A stretch of DNA of 64,000 nucleotides from Aulostomus chinensis (Eukaryota; Chordata; Actinopteri; Syngnathiformes; Aulostomidae). Position numbers and translations under genes: made by a program. The notes under the pieces were generated by a model. That model saw only the letters and a list, made by a program, of their open reading frames with translations, was not told the DNA's origin and made no database searches. This document shows positions 37,481 to 48,238 of the stretch, piece after piece. How positions within the stretch are numbered: the stretch's first letter is position 1; the number at the start of each line of letters is the position of its first letter. The stretch lies in assembly GCA_037954235.1 (NCBI GenBank), contig JBBMOA010000015.1:25616569-25680568 (forward strand), written 5' to 3'.

Positions 37481-40400
37481 ACATCTGAATCCTTTTGACT
37501 GTACTGCAACGTTTGCAACACATGGATTTACTGAAGCGTCTTGGTTGCGTTTCACTTTAATGCTCTGTCAGGGGTTTGACTGCAGGCGTGCCGTTGGTGA
37601 GCCGTCTACTTCACCAATTGTACCGCACCAGCAGACATATTGGACGCAGACCTTTATCTTCTGAGTGCTGTGAATCCTATTCCACTCATCAGCTGTCGCT
37701 GTGTCATAATTAGCAGCATCGCTGCAGAAATTCAGCAATTTTGCAACCTGACAACTTGTAGTGAATTCATCTCAAAAGCCTTTTTGTTTTTATTCAAGTA
37801 ACAGCGGTTCAGCCTTGGCCTCTTGCACCACAGCTAAACAGAAGCAGCACAGACGTTCCGCTTGTATGCCTTTGTTATTCAAGGAGGGTAAACAGGGATT
37901 AAGCTGACATCCAATAAATTATTCATTGAGAGTTTGTCTTACAAACAAGTCTGATGTGACTAAAGCAAGTTAAAGCAGTGGTGACACTCCATTCATGCAC
38001 CTCAGGTTGATGATTCTCAAATGTTCAAATACAGACGTGTCCTTGTGACTTTGAAATGGAAATGAAATGAAAAAGATAGTTCGGACAGATCTGTTAAGAA
38101 GTAAAATTAAGATCAAATATTCCCAAAAAGAAACACAAGCATACAGAAGAATTCATCAGTCTCATTTGCAGCCATCAACAAGTCTTCAGACGTCGTAAGT
38201 CCGGAGCCATGCAGGAACACCTCCACACATTTGGTAGCACTGTCTACCCGCGCAGAGGCAGCCATCGTCATCCATGCTTGGTGCCGCTGGCCGGCTGAAT
38301 GTGCCACACTCACACATTTCTCATTCAATAGTCACCACATTTTGTTAACCAGCACACAACGCAACACAGATCATGGATCAGAGGAGGAGATCTTATTAGC
38401 AAGGTCAAGGGTCAAGGTCTTCCTAGCTGCTAATGCTAAAAACGCTCCCCAGGGGTTTCAGAAACACTGATCCGCTATGAGGGCATATAAATCTTGTCCA
38501 CACATCAGCAGACGAGTTCTTCTTGGGTTTGAAAGATGATGATGGGCTGAAGGAACCTTTTATAGTTCCAGGACACAAAGAACAGAGTCTCAGGAGCCTC
38601 TGGTCAAAAGAGCCTTTTTAGTGTGGCAACTTACCAGTTATTCATGATAAACGCTCACAGAAGTGAGGTTGCACTAATTGTCAGGCTTGGATCAACCTGG
38701 AGAGGAGTTTGAGTTGAAGACTGCAACTTTCTGACTCTGACTGCCCCATCAGCTGGCACTGAATCCCGTCATTGCCGCCACCACGTTGGCCCTGTCATGA
38801 GCGCTGGCTCTGCTGTCCTCCTTCCTGTCCTCCTGTGGATTTCAGCTGTTCTCAGTTGTCATTGTCACCATTCATAGCACCTGATTGCATCCGTCCTTCC
38901 TTGTTTCATCTTGTCTCTCACTAACATTTCAATCACAAAATCAAATCTCCAAAATTGTATTTTCAGTGCCTTCCCAGAGTAGCTTGGCAGATTTCAGTGA
39001 GCTACACTCAGGCTGCATCCACACGAATATGTATTTCATTTCATTACTTCAGCTCACCTTGTTCCTCACATCCACGCACTCCCAGATTGTGTGAAGCCCA
39101 AAAACACAACTCAACCCATGTGCAAACTCTGGTGTTGCTGCAGATGTCTGAACACAACGATGCGGCCGCCATATCCCTGATACAGACTAAAGGTAAAATC
39201 ATCTCCTGCTGAGTTGACGGAGGTTCATTCAGCACGAGTCAGGAATTACAGCCCTTGGTTGTTGATGATGGCGCACGAGGGTGTCTGAGGATGTGAAGTT
39301 CCTTTCACATTCGACTAACAGTGACAACTGTGAAGCAAACGTGGTAGCGAAATGCCACAATGTTTGCTTGAGAGACTTCATCCTTCCTACCATCAGCCAC
39401 TTTGATCATCTTGAACGCATTCATTCATCTTTATTGAACCTTGAAAGTTATTTCAGAGCAAGCTGCCATTCACCAGGATCTTAAATCAAGAGTCGAGAGC
39501 AAACTTCACATGACAAAGTGCAACAACTAGTCATGAAAATAGCAATGGTAGTGACAACAGCAATAATATAGCATGCGACATGTAGATAAGGGACAAAAAC
39601 AAATCCAAATGCAAGTACAAATACATCAATAGGACTTGAAATTTATGTGTGTAAGTGCAGATTATGATCGAATTATTGGTGAAAAGCTGGCTTTGTTCCT
39701 CTAAAAGAATTCGATCTTCTGTTGCAGTTTACTGACAAGATAATCTCCATGATATTTAGATATTCGTTTTGCATCAAGCCATATGCCAGACTGTCACTCT
39801 GGAACGCTTCCTGTTTCCAGCAGAACATGGCTGTGCAGCGTACCTGTGCTTATGTTACTGTCTATGACTCAGGCCTGCACAAATGCATTCTTCTGTCAGG
39901 ACACAAACTCTTTTGCCAACTGAGATTTTGTCAGTTTCACAATTCTGGTTTTAAATCGAAGCGTATTGAATGTAGCATATGTTAGCTCTGTGGGCTTCTA
40001 TCCATGGTGTGTCGTATATTCCTGACTCTTTAAAAGGGTCTGTAAAGACAGAAAGAACAGAGAAGGCAACCACACACACTCACACACGTGTTTGCACTCT
40101 GAAGCTTAACAGTCTGACTTCACCTTGGAAATGCAGGCTATGTTGTTGGCGATACCCATTCAGAACAAAGTGCTCTGTAATATAGATCTACCCTTTGCTC
40201 GTTCAAAGGCTCTCTGTGCTCTTTCAAATTGTTGTGCTGAGTTTAGCACCGAGCACTCTGGGAGAATATTTTTTTGGTTCAGAAGTGTTTGTTTGACATC
40301 TACAGTGAATGAAACAAACCTGATTGTGCTGTTTCCTTAAAGACTGCCTTTATTTATGAGAAATAGCAGACATAAATAGCAGGTGCAGTGCTTCATATGG

Positions 40401-42689
40401 CCATTATGAAGTGCATATTTTACTGACTGCTCTGTAAGTGTGTATTTAACCTCTTGGTTTACACTTAAATACTATACAGGCTTCCTGTTTGAAGCTAGTT
40501 GACCCACAGGGTCTCACGAGTCCAGAGCTTCATGGACTCTTTGCTTGTGTTTGGGAGCTGATGTGCTCATAGCCACGGTGGAGAGGTGGACAGCAGGACG
40601 AGGAGCTGATGTGTGGCAGCAAGGAATGTATGACCTTTTATCTCAGAATTTTCACCACTCTTCTAATAATCTTGACTTTATTTCAGGGTTTGGATTTTTT
40701 ACAGGAGCATGATGACTTTTTCTGGAAATGTGTTATTTGCCATTTTCCCAAAGCCAAACAAGATACCCTTCTTGAGACAGAGTCCTAGTGACTGCTAGTT
40801 AGCTTAGCACCATGAAGAGTGGTGAATGAGCGGGTTAGTGTACCCTCATCACAAGTCCTCAAAGGCAAACAGTCTTTGCCTGTATTAATAGAACCAGGTT
40901 TGTACAAAATATGAAATAACAACAAAAAATTGCCAGACTTTCAAATCAGATGTAGCTACAACCACATTATGGCTCCCGTCAACAACATTAAATGTTTGCT
41001 AGCAACTAGAAGAGCAACTGCTGCTACTATTCAAGGCCGACTTTTACGAGAGGATGAGGAGGAATAACATTTGACAAACCAAGACCCTGAGCCTGAGCTA
41101 GTTGATAACTTTTGACAGATGCTAACACTTCCCACCCATTGCCATTCATTGTGCTAAGCTAAGTAGCAGTCAACCAGTCTCCTTAGGACACAGCTCCCTA
41201 TTACAGAACAGAGAGAAGACGGTAAGGAAGCGTATTCCCTCAAATGTTGGCATGTCTGTTTAAAGGAAAGTTTCCAAATTTACCAAACTCCACAACATGT
41301 TTCCACAGGACTCTCAGAGCGCTATGACGAAAGAGCCTCATGTCAGCCTTGCCAGGAGTGTGTCTGAGTGCCAGGAACCACTGAGCAGTGTCGTTGATAT
41401 TGCTAACACATCACTCTCGCACACAAAAGCATAAGAGCCCGGATGGCCACAGCTGCAATTCTCCACTAGAAACTCCATTAAATAATAAAACTGCTGAGGC
41501 AAACTGAGCTAGTCACCCAAACCAGTGTTTAGAAAGCAGAGTTTAATTTATATTATAATCCCAAATGAGTTCGTATCTTGCAGCTCACCCCTGCCTGCCC
41601 TGTTCCATTCTGCAGCTCACCTTACTTCACCTCAGTGTATACATTTATCTCAGCACCGTCTCACTTGGTCGGAGCTGCTGGAGCAAGACAGCAGAAAATG
41701 TGAAAACTAGGAAGCTACAACAACTGAAAGAAGTCAATAGCCTTTTAATCCCTTCTTGGGGATTAAAATTCAATAAAAAAACATTTCAAAATCATTACCA
41801 CTCACTGAGATTTCCTACATATTGGTATGTAGATACAGATGATATTAAAAAGGAAGCGGGGCAACATCTATTATATGTATTTCCTTCTGACTATGCAGTA
41901 AATGCCAGAAATATGTCTGTATGACCATGTCTGTCTTGACTTTGATTTCAACCGCTCATCTAGTCGACGTCAAACTTGGCAGTTGCATCGAAGGAGGATG
42001 AGTCTGGGGGTCGTCAAAGGGTCTGAGGTCTGGAGGTGGAGGGTTTGAGATAACACGGTGATGGACGCACTGAAATGACAGAACCTTGAAGATGACGGAT
42101 TACAGATGAAAGTCAGAACCCCCAGAATCAAAGAGAGGACGCTGAGAGTCACATATGAGTCCGAGAGCTTTTGTGACACCACACAACCCTCACACAGCCG
42201 CCATCGCAGGGTCCTTGTTAATTCCCCATCCCCAGTTTTTCTTTGTTCCCTGATTCCTATAATGAGACCTTGCCTCGTTTTGTAATTCCCTGGGCTAATT
42301 TATGCTTTTCCTTTTTTTCTTTACCTTTTGTTTCTTTTTCAGTTTCAATGTAAAGTGACTATCACAAAAAGTGCTCACACATGAAGTGTTTTCTTGTGGT
42401 CATAATTCAAGAACACAAAATAACTCCACTGAAGGAGTAGTTTTCAGACAGCGTAGGACACTGAATAAATACTTTAAAAAACTGTGGCAACAAAGTGACA
42501 CGTAATGTAATCGAAGTTCTACAATTTTGATTAAAAAGTATTAAACACATCAACTAAACTTAAAAAGTTAAGTACATGTTCATAAAAGCAACAGATGAAA
42601 TGAGTTGGATTCAGTAATATTTAGTGAATCCTAGTCAATTTCACAAGGAAATCTGATTAATATTTCCTATCCGAGCAAAGGTCATTAAT
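37481..42689. other. Intronic stretch without recognisable gene
   Basis: Several 60-120-codon frames occur on both strands without motifs. No RNA gene, exon or clear repeat was recognised. Confidence 0.5.
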
Positions 42690-43480
42690 GGCGCTCTCTC
42701 ACCGAATGGTCTGGTCCAAGTCCAACTTTTTTTTTGCTGTTGTTGCATTGTTTTCATTTCGTCCAGTAAAGTTCGCTTTCTCACTGCTGTTATGAAAGCG
42801 GACCAAAGGAGCGACCTACGTCATGACGCCATTAACTGCAAGGTCTGCGCCTGTCATTGATTGGCTTGTGGATGAGCGTGCGTCTGACGTTACCGCGTCG
42901 AAGTGCTCTGGTGGTGTATTTGTTTTGGTCGCAGCAAAGAAGTTACCATCAACCATGGATCCACGGATTCACTTTGTAGTTGGTAGACGCCCCTCTCTTT
43001 CTGATGGCATCGCGCGCCTTGTTGTATGCCTGCCTCAACGTTTTCATTTTAGGTGACATTGCTCCGCTGTTCTGTCATACCCCCCCCCCCCCCCCCATCC
43101 TCTCCGAAAAAACACAAAACGTCTCAGAGTTCCGGTGGGTCTTCTCCAGTTCATTTTTTATTTCGTCCTCTGACCATATCTGAATGAAATATTTAATCCC
43201 CCCCCCCCCCAAGTATTACCACGGCTCATCTTTGCTTTGTTTATGTTTTTTTGGTGGGAACGAGACGTTTAAAAATGACGTGTATCCTGCTTTTGGTCCG
43301 ATAGTCCGAAAAATGCTTTCACATTACCCAGCAGCAGACTTTGGACCAGGATAATCCGGACCGAGACCACCTCTTGAGGCAGGACCAAAGACTCGGTCCT
43401 TTGTCCGGTGGAGCTTTCACATCTGTCAATTTGCTCCGGACGATCTGGAAAGTCAGAGAGTCCGGAGCAAACGAGGTAGG
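42690..43480. mobile_element. Candidate decayed DNA transposon / MITE with two poly-C runs
   Basis: The left part (CACCGAATGGTCTGGTCCAA; TTCGTCCAGTAAAGTTCGCT; ATGAAAGCGGACCAAAGGAG) and the right part (CACATTACCCAGCAGCAGAC; GGACCGAGACCACCTCTTGA; TTTGCTCCGGAC) contain segments that I recall from widespread fish DNA elements. C runs lie at 43081-43096 and 43198-43210. Element ends and target duplications were not identified, and no transposase is intact. Confidence 0.4.
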
Positions 43481-43502
43481 TGAGAAAGTGGGGGAAGCTG
43501 AC

Positions 43503-43878
43503 TCATCCATCCATTCATCCATCTGTTGTCTTCCGCTTATTCCTGTTAAGGGTCGCGGGGGCTGGAGCCTATCCCAGCGGCTTCGGGCGAGAGGCGGGGT
43601 TCACCCTGGACAGGTCACCAGTCCATCGCAGGGCCAACATACAGAGACAAACAACACTCACATTCACACCTACGGTCAATTTAGAGAATCAATCAGCCTC
43701 GTCCCCAGTTGCATGTCTTTGGACTGTGGGAGGAAGCTGGAGTACCAGAGAGAACCCAGCAGGAACAGGGAGAACATGGAGACTCACACAGAAAGATCCT
43801 GTGCTGCAGCCGGGAGTCGAACCCGGAACCTTCTTGCTGTAAGGTGACAGTGATGACCACTGCTCCACCTTGCAGCCT
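43503..43878 (-). mobile_element. tRNA-derived SINE, copy 5 (antisense, older subfamily)
   Basis: It has the same overall body as copies 1-4 but carries the longer form with GGGCGAGAGGCGGGGTTCAC. In sense orientation it has an intact tRNA B box (GGGTTCGACTCCCGGC, reverse of 43810-43825). The tail CATCCATCCATTCATCCATC is at 43503-43522. It differs at many sites from the younger group, so it belongs to another subfamily. Confidence 0.85.
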
Positions 43879-43940
43879 GAAATTGATTCATATTTATGAT
43901 AATCTTGGTGAAATTGATTCATATTTATGATAATCTTGGT
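43879..43940. repeat. Two perfect 31-bp tandem copies at the SINE 5' end
   Basis: The unit beginning GAAATTGATTCATATTTATG occurs twice head to tail, immediately after the head of SINE copy 5, followed by a third partial start (GAAATTGAC). Confidence 0.95.
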
Positions 43941-44569
43941 GAAATTGACTTACATTGACTGAATACACGCGTAAAAGTGATTTGGATTTACTAAATACAA
44001 TGAATCATAACAACTCATATTCTAGCACATCATTGTTTAATTCAACACATTTACACTGTTGTTTTTATATATCTGTAACTAAAGTAATTGTTAAGTTTTA
44101 ATTTGTATCACAGGACCTTAAATCTATTCAATCATACTGAATGTCACTTTGTTGCCATAATTTTTCTGTCTAGTTCATCCAATAACCTGACCAAACTTTA
44201 GTGAACGGTGACATCTAAAAATCTACAGACTACAATCCATAAATGGCTGATAAACTTTTATTAGTGCAACTTTTTGAAAACAAGTTCATCCAGCACTCAA
44301 CAAAGTGCCAAAAGACAACAATAAAACAGAGCAGGGGCAAAATGTAACAGGATCAAGTCCAACACGTTATGAAGGGTTCAAATGATTTTCTAGAACCATC
44401 ACATGAACAACAGTGAACCGGGACTCAGTTCAGCTCCAACAACTCAGTCACATAAAGGTACACTTAAAGTTGAAGGGGCATGCAGAGCAGAGCAGGGATG
44501 AACGGAGAGCTTCACTGGGGAAACACCACAGCTGCACGGCACAATGTGGGAGACGGGGGAGACCCATGA

Positions 44570-44862
44570 GGCCCCAACACGTCTATTTTCTTTTGTTGTT
44601 TTGATGCTACATCACTTCGCTGTAAAGGGGCCTTTGACTCGGCGACACTTCTTTTCCTTTTCTAACAAGGAGTTGAAAGACAGAACTCAACAAAAACAGA
44701 TCGTATGAAGTGAAAACGATATTACAACCTAAAAGTTTTGTAGCCTGCAGATCGTCAGCCTTCAGCAGTGAAGCCTGCATGGACCGTCCACAAAATGTAC
44801 AGCTACTCAAGGGTCATGTGACAGACAGGGATGAACCTCAACCCGAGCACACGCAAAGCCAC
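44570..44862. repeat. Near-identical 293-bp repeat, copy A
   Basis: From GGCCCCAACACGTCTATTTT to CACACGCAAAGCCAC this segment matches 57039-57332 in the same orientation with only one single-base indel (TGTACAGC versus TGTCACAGC). It contains no recognisable gene. The flanks differ on both sides. Confidence 0.95.
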
Positions 44863-45606
44863 GTACCCGGCCACTCTTGAACGGGTGGTGCCATCCAATG
44901 GCGTGGAAGCATTTAACAACATTGTGTTGTAATGACGCAGGCAAATCCAACATACAAACACTTGTAAGAAAGTGCTGCAAGAAAGGATACACAAGCAGAA
45001 ACCCCGACCCGACTGATACGACCTGAATGTTGACGAACTTCGCTGACACTCAAGCAGTTAGCGAGACTCCCTTTTCTACAGGAGCTGATTCCATCATTCA
45101 GTCTTCATCTCGCAGTCCAATGTTCACTGGCGTCTGGCATCTTGGACGGTCACTCTGCCGTTTCCTCTTTCTCTGTTCTTCCAACATCGGTTTCCACGGT
45201 ATTTGCTTCTTTTTTGCTGGCTGCCCCACGATGAATGTTTGCGTAACAAATCCATCGCTACGTTGTTCTTACTCTCGAGCTAGCCGGTGCTTAGCTGGGG
45301 GCGTGTGTGGCGCTGCACCAAGTTGCACTGCCCCCAGACAGCATGGACCCATAAAGTGTTGTAGAACCCTCGCGATGACTCTCGACCCATTTGATGAAGC
45401 TAAGTTAAGATAAAGAAAAGATGCATCCTCCCTCTTTAAAAATTGCTCCATGAAAACGAAAGCTTTTAAACCCACTGAACGGAGGACAATGATGCGGCTC
45501 GCCAAGACTCTGGGAGAAATACAGTTGTGACTGTTAGGGGATTTGACGTAGCGGGAAGAAGACATGAGAGAGAGCACCTCCTTTATATTTGAACATGCAC
45601 TTCAAC

Positions 45607-45711
45607 CTCCCCCCTACTCTTCCAGAGTCGATCTGTTGCTTCCCCAAGGTGCATCATCAAACATGGAATTCCAGCATCTCTGGTCATGTTGGTGTTAGGA
45701 CTGCTCGGAGT
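45607..45711 (-). pseudogene. Third exon-like piece of the minus-strand gene-family remnant
   Basis: After an acceptor (CATTTCAG) the frame continues in phase 0 from the preceding exon-like piece: TPSSPNTNMTRDAGIPCLMM, then HLGEATDRLWKS. Fish members of this family, as I recall them, have a similar leucine-rich 'C-L--LGE--D-L' segment after the previous exon. No good donor is visible at its end. Moderate support, resting on phase and order. Confidence 0.45.
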
Positions 45712-45948
45712 CTGAAATGACAAAAATAAACGTTCCTGCTCTCAAGCCTCATCAAGGATCCTTCCTGTGCCGGACCAGAATAAAGAAACACATGACACAA
45801 ATTCGTAGGCAGTTATTTTGCACTCCATTTATAAAGAGAATCACAGGCTCACGTTACCTCCTGTAAATTTAAGCAATGAGAGTCTGGCAGTTTGATCACA
45901 AAATGCCCAGATTAAAATATTAGATACATAAGACTCAATGAAGGCCAC

Positions 45949-46098
45949 CTTGAGGAGGATCGCCTGCAACCTCAACCCCATGCGTTGGCCCTTGGAGTGG
46001 AAGAGGTTCAGAAGCCGAGGAGTATATTCATCCAGCGTGGACATGACCTTCCATTCAAGATACGTCGTTGTGATTCTGTGGAACTCTGGATCCTGGAT
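45949..46098 (-). pseudogene. Second exon-like piece of the minus-strand gene-family remnant
   Basis: A clear acceptor (TTGTCTTTCAG) precedes a 150-bp phase-0 segment reading IQDPEFHRITTTYLEWKVMS, then TLDEYTPRLLNLFHSKGQRM and GLRLQAILLK. A weak donor (AAG|GTGGCC) closes it. The 'HRITT' start and the 'LD-YTPRLL-LF--KG---G-R' stretch match what I recall of uncharacterised multicopy teleost proteins. Function is unknown. Confidence 0.6.
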
Positions 46099-46556
46099 CT
46101 GAAAGACAAGTCATGACAGCAGCTTGAAAGCCTCCAATCGCACAAACACACATTCTGTTCCTGTGGCACTGAAGCGAGCTCCTTCAGATCATCATGTTTA
46201 CATCATGCACAACCTCCATGTTTGTTGGTTGTTCACCAGCTGGGTTGACCTCCACAGCAGTTAAATGGGTCGTACTATGAAGGAAACACTTGTTTTATTT
46301 GGGTCTCTGATACGCCGACTTAACACAGGACCTGAAGTCACAACTCAGTCAGTCGAACGTGGGCTACTCGCGCTGTACTCATGTGATTAACAGCCGTTCA
46401 GATTTGGGGCTCCACTTGATGTCACAAGGGGCTTCGTAGAATTTGTAACTGCTGAACTCCTCAAGGTCTTCAACCAAGGCATCAGTGCACTTCATGGAGG
46501 CATTTTAGATGCTTTTTGAGCTTCAGCAGAAGTAAGCTTCTTTTTTTTTTTAGTAG

Positions 46557-46960
46557 TCAGTATGATGCACTTTCCTTATCACAATGTAAACTTGTGCACT
46601 GATCATCACTGGCCTCTAATAAATCAGAATGGTCCGCAGTCTGATTGTAGGGACTCTCATACAGGCCTTCTTTGAAATCACTCAAAGTAAAGGGTTTGTG
46701 TCGCCTATTTTTGTGTTTCAGAAATGTACGTAAACTGCTTCCTTCAAATATACAAAAGACAGTTTCACGGCTCTTCGGATGATTTCCTATATGCTGAAAG
46801 TAGTCCTTCTCTGTAGAACAAGTAGCACCGCAAACTAATCCCTTCAAAGCAGAGAAGATTCCTGGCTGTAGACTTTCTTCAGCTGTATGGTACCTGGACT
46901 GATGTGTGCGAAGGGCACGCTGTGTCTTAAATGTGCAAGGGTAACTGTCATATAGACACG
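46557..46960 (-). pseudogene. C2H2-like zinc-finger exon of the minus-strand gene-family remnant
   Basis: The frame reads CLYDSYPCTFKTQRALRTHQ, then SRYH (an atypical finger, C-X6-C-X10-H-X4-H). Next comes GLVCGATCSTEKDYFQHIGN H, then a decayed third finger (VFCIFEGSS..LKHKNRRH) lacking its second cysteine, then KPFTLSDFKEGL. This order of fingers followed by an H-NRRH-P-TL-DFK motif characterises a multicopy teleost gene family. The frame ends at a stop at 46557. With the two pieces downstream it forms a split, intron-bearing copy. No start exon was found and the third finger is broken, so it is probably dead. Confidence 0.6.
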
Positions 46961-47048
46961 GCTGGGTTTACCCACGACCAAATGCTGCGTGTTGTCGTCC
47001 GCAAGCTTTTTGTTGATTCCCCTTTGTAGGAGACAAAGACTTGCAGAT

Positions 47049-47122
47049 CACGGGGTCTTTCTGGGTGAGTCTGCATGTTCTCCCTGCGTCTGTGTGGGTT
47101 CTCTCTGGTACTCTGGCTTCCA
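47049..47122 (+). mobile_element. tRNA-derived SINE, internal fragment
   Basis: CACGGGGTCTTTCTGGGTGA, TGCATGTTCTCCCTG and GGGTTCTCTCTGGTACTCTG match the 5' third of the SINE body (compare 24093-24160). Head and tail are missing. It is immediately preceded by a 35-bp segment also present near 57982. Confidence 0.75.
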
Positions 47123-48112
47123 AAATTTGGACTTACAGAGCAGTAAATTTGGCATGTTTGGTAATTTGCAGTCACACCAAACAGCGTTTAACTGCTACAG
47201 ACACTTTAACTCATAAAAATTAAACTGGGCTTACCTTTAAGCAAACGGTAGTCTGTGAAATGTGTGGCAGACTTGATGTCCATGTGGTGCAAAATGCCCC
47301 GACCTCCCAGTGAGTCAAATTTATCAATTTTCTGCCTTTTTGACTTTCCTGATAAACATAATTAAGTTCTACTCAGTGGTTCTCAGCTGATTTTATTAAA
47401 AGAATAAATAAAAATTAGAAAAATTCAATCAATAAATTATTCAAATTTGGTGAATTCAGCTCAGTGTGATTCCAAACTGCACAGACCTTTCAAATTATGT
47501 ATAGATTTATCTTGTTTATTTCGTAAATATGAATTAACCCTGATTAATTATTGCAGTGTAGACGTGTTTGCCGAGGTGTTACTTCGCTTCTACTTCTGCT
47601 GCAGTTTCTTTGCAGGTTAAATGAACAAAGTTTTGACTTCCTCCGAAGTATCAGATCTTTTCGTCAGCATTGCCTGCTTTTATTGTATGTCCTCTTGTTA
47701 ACTCTGCTTTTCAATTGCTATCCAGATAAAGCTGATCTGTGTTGTGCTGGGATGGAGGCCGAAACAAAAACGTCAAATTGAACGTCTGATTTTCCACTTT
47801 GAGCAAAGTGTTAGCAATTAATGGTATCATTTTGAAGGCCACCATTTAAGCTCATTTATTGTGTAAAAATGATCATAAAATGAATGTCATTCTTATAGTA
47901 GCTGTGTAACACATTGATGATTCATCTCGGCTTCAGTTCTGAACAGAAGTGAAAGGAAAAAAGTGACTTTTGCCTCTGAATCAAGGTTTCCGACAATGGA
48001 AAATCAAAAAAAGCTGTTTTTAGAAGATTTGGCCGTACAGCTTTTCTCAGTGGCAGCCATTCTTCAAATCTGTGGCGTGCTAGATTAACACTGTTTCCAT
48101 TTCCTTTCACAG
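47123..48112. other. Intronic stretch just before exon B
   Basis: AT-rich sequence with no gene signal. The last bases form the polypyrimidine tract and AG acceptor of exon B. Confidence 0.6.
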
Positions 48113-48238
48113 TGCCACCAAAAATAATCAACCTGTCGAGAGATATTATGGTAAACGAAGGCTCCAACGTCACCCTGATGTGCCAAGCTAACGGTAAACC
48201 AGAGCCGACCATCAGCTGGAAACTCATCTCGTCCTCAG
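48113..48238 (+). CDS. IgLON-family cell adhesion protein, coding exon B (second Ig domain, N-terminal half)
   Basis: This 126-bp exon is the next coding exon of the same gene, 27,653 bp downstream of exon A. With the split codon g|tg it reads VPPKIINLSRDIMVNEG, then SNVTLMCQANGKPEP and TISWKLISSS. That is the canonical start of the second IgLON Ig domain: the VPPKI linker, VNEG-NVTL-C and the G-PEP-ISW strand. There are sequons at NLS and NVT. The acceptor is tttcctttcacag and the donor is GTTAGT at 48239. It enters and leaves in phase 1, so it is symmetric, as expected for this family. ISW and GKPEP favour NEGR1, while VNEGSNVTL and ANG are also LSAMP-like. The second cysteine of this domain must lie in the next exon, beyond the window. 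Confidence 0.93.

Larger units (their letters stand above)
20460..48112 (+). other. Intron between IgLON exons A and B (27.65 kb)
   Basis: It is bounded by a GT donor at 20460 and an AG acceptor ending at 48112, with coding phase conserved across it. No further Ig-like exon was seen on the + strand inside it. It contains SINEs, LINE remnants, two gene-family remnants on the minus strand and several microsatellites. Confidence 0.9.

Noticed and set aside
37051..37664. 182-codon + and 156-codon - frames
   Set aside because: Both run through the LINE fragment and the TA/CA microsatellite and lack coherent protein features.
44803..45577. Minus-strand frames between the 293-bp repeat and the gene-family remnant
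   Set aside because: No match to the expected C-terminal exon of the family. Left unassigned.
47551..47781. 76-codon + frame before exon B as an extra exon
   Set aside because: No Ig-like residues, and exon A joins exon B in phase without it.
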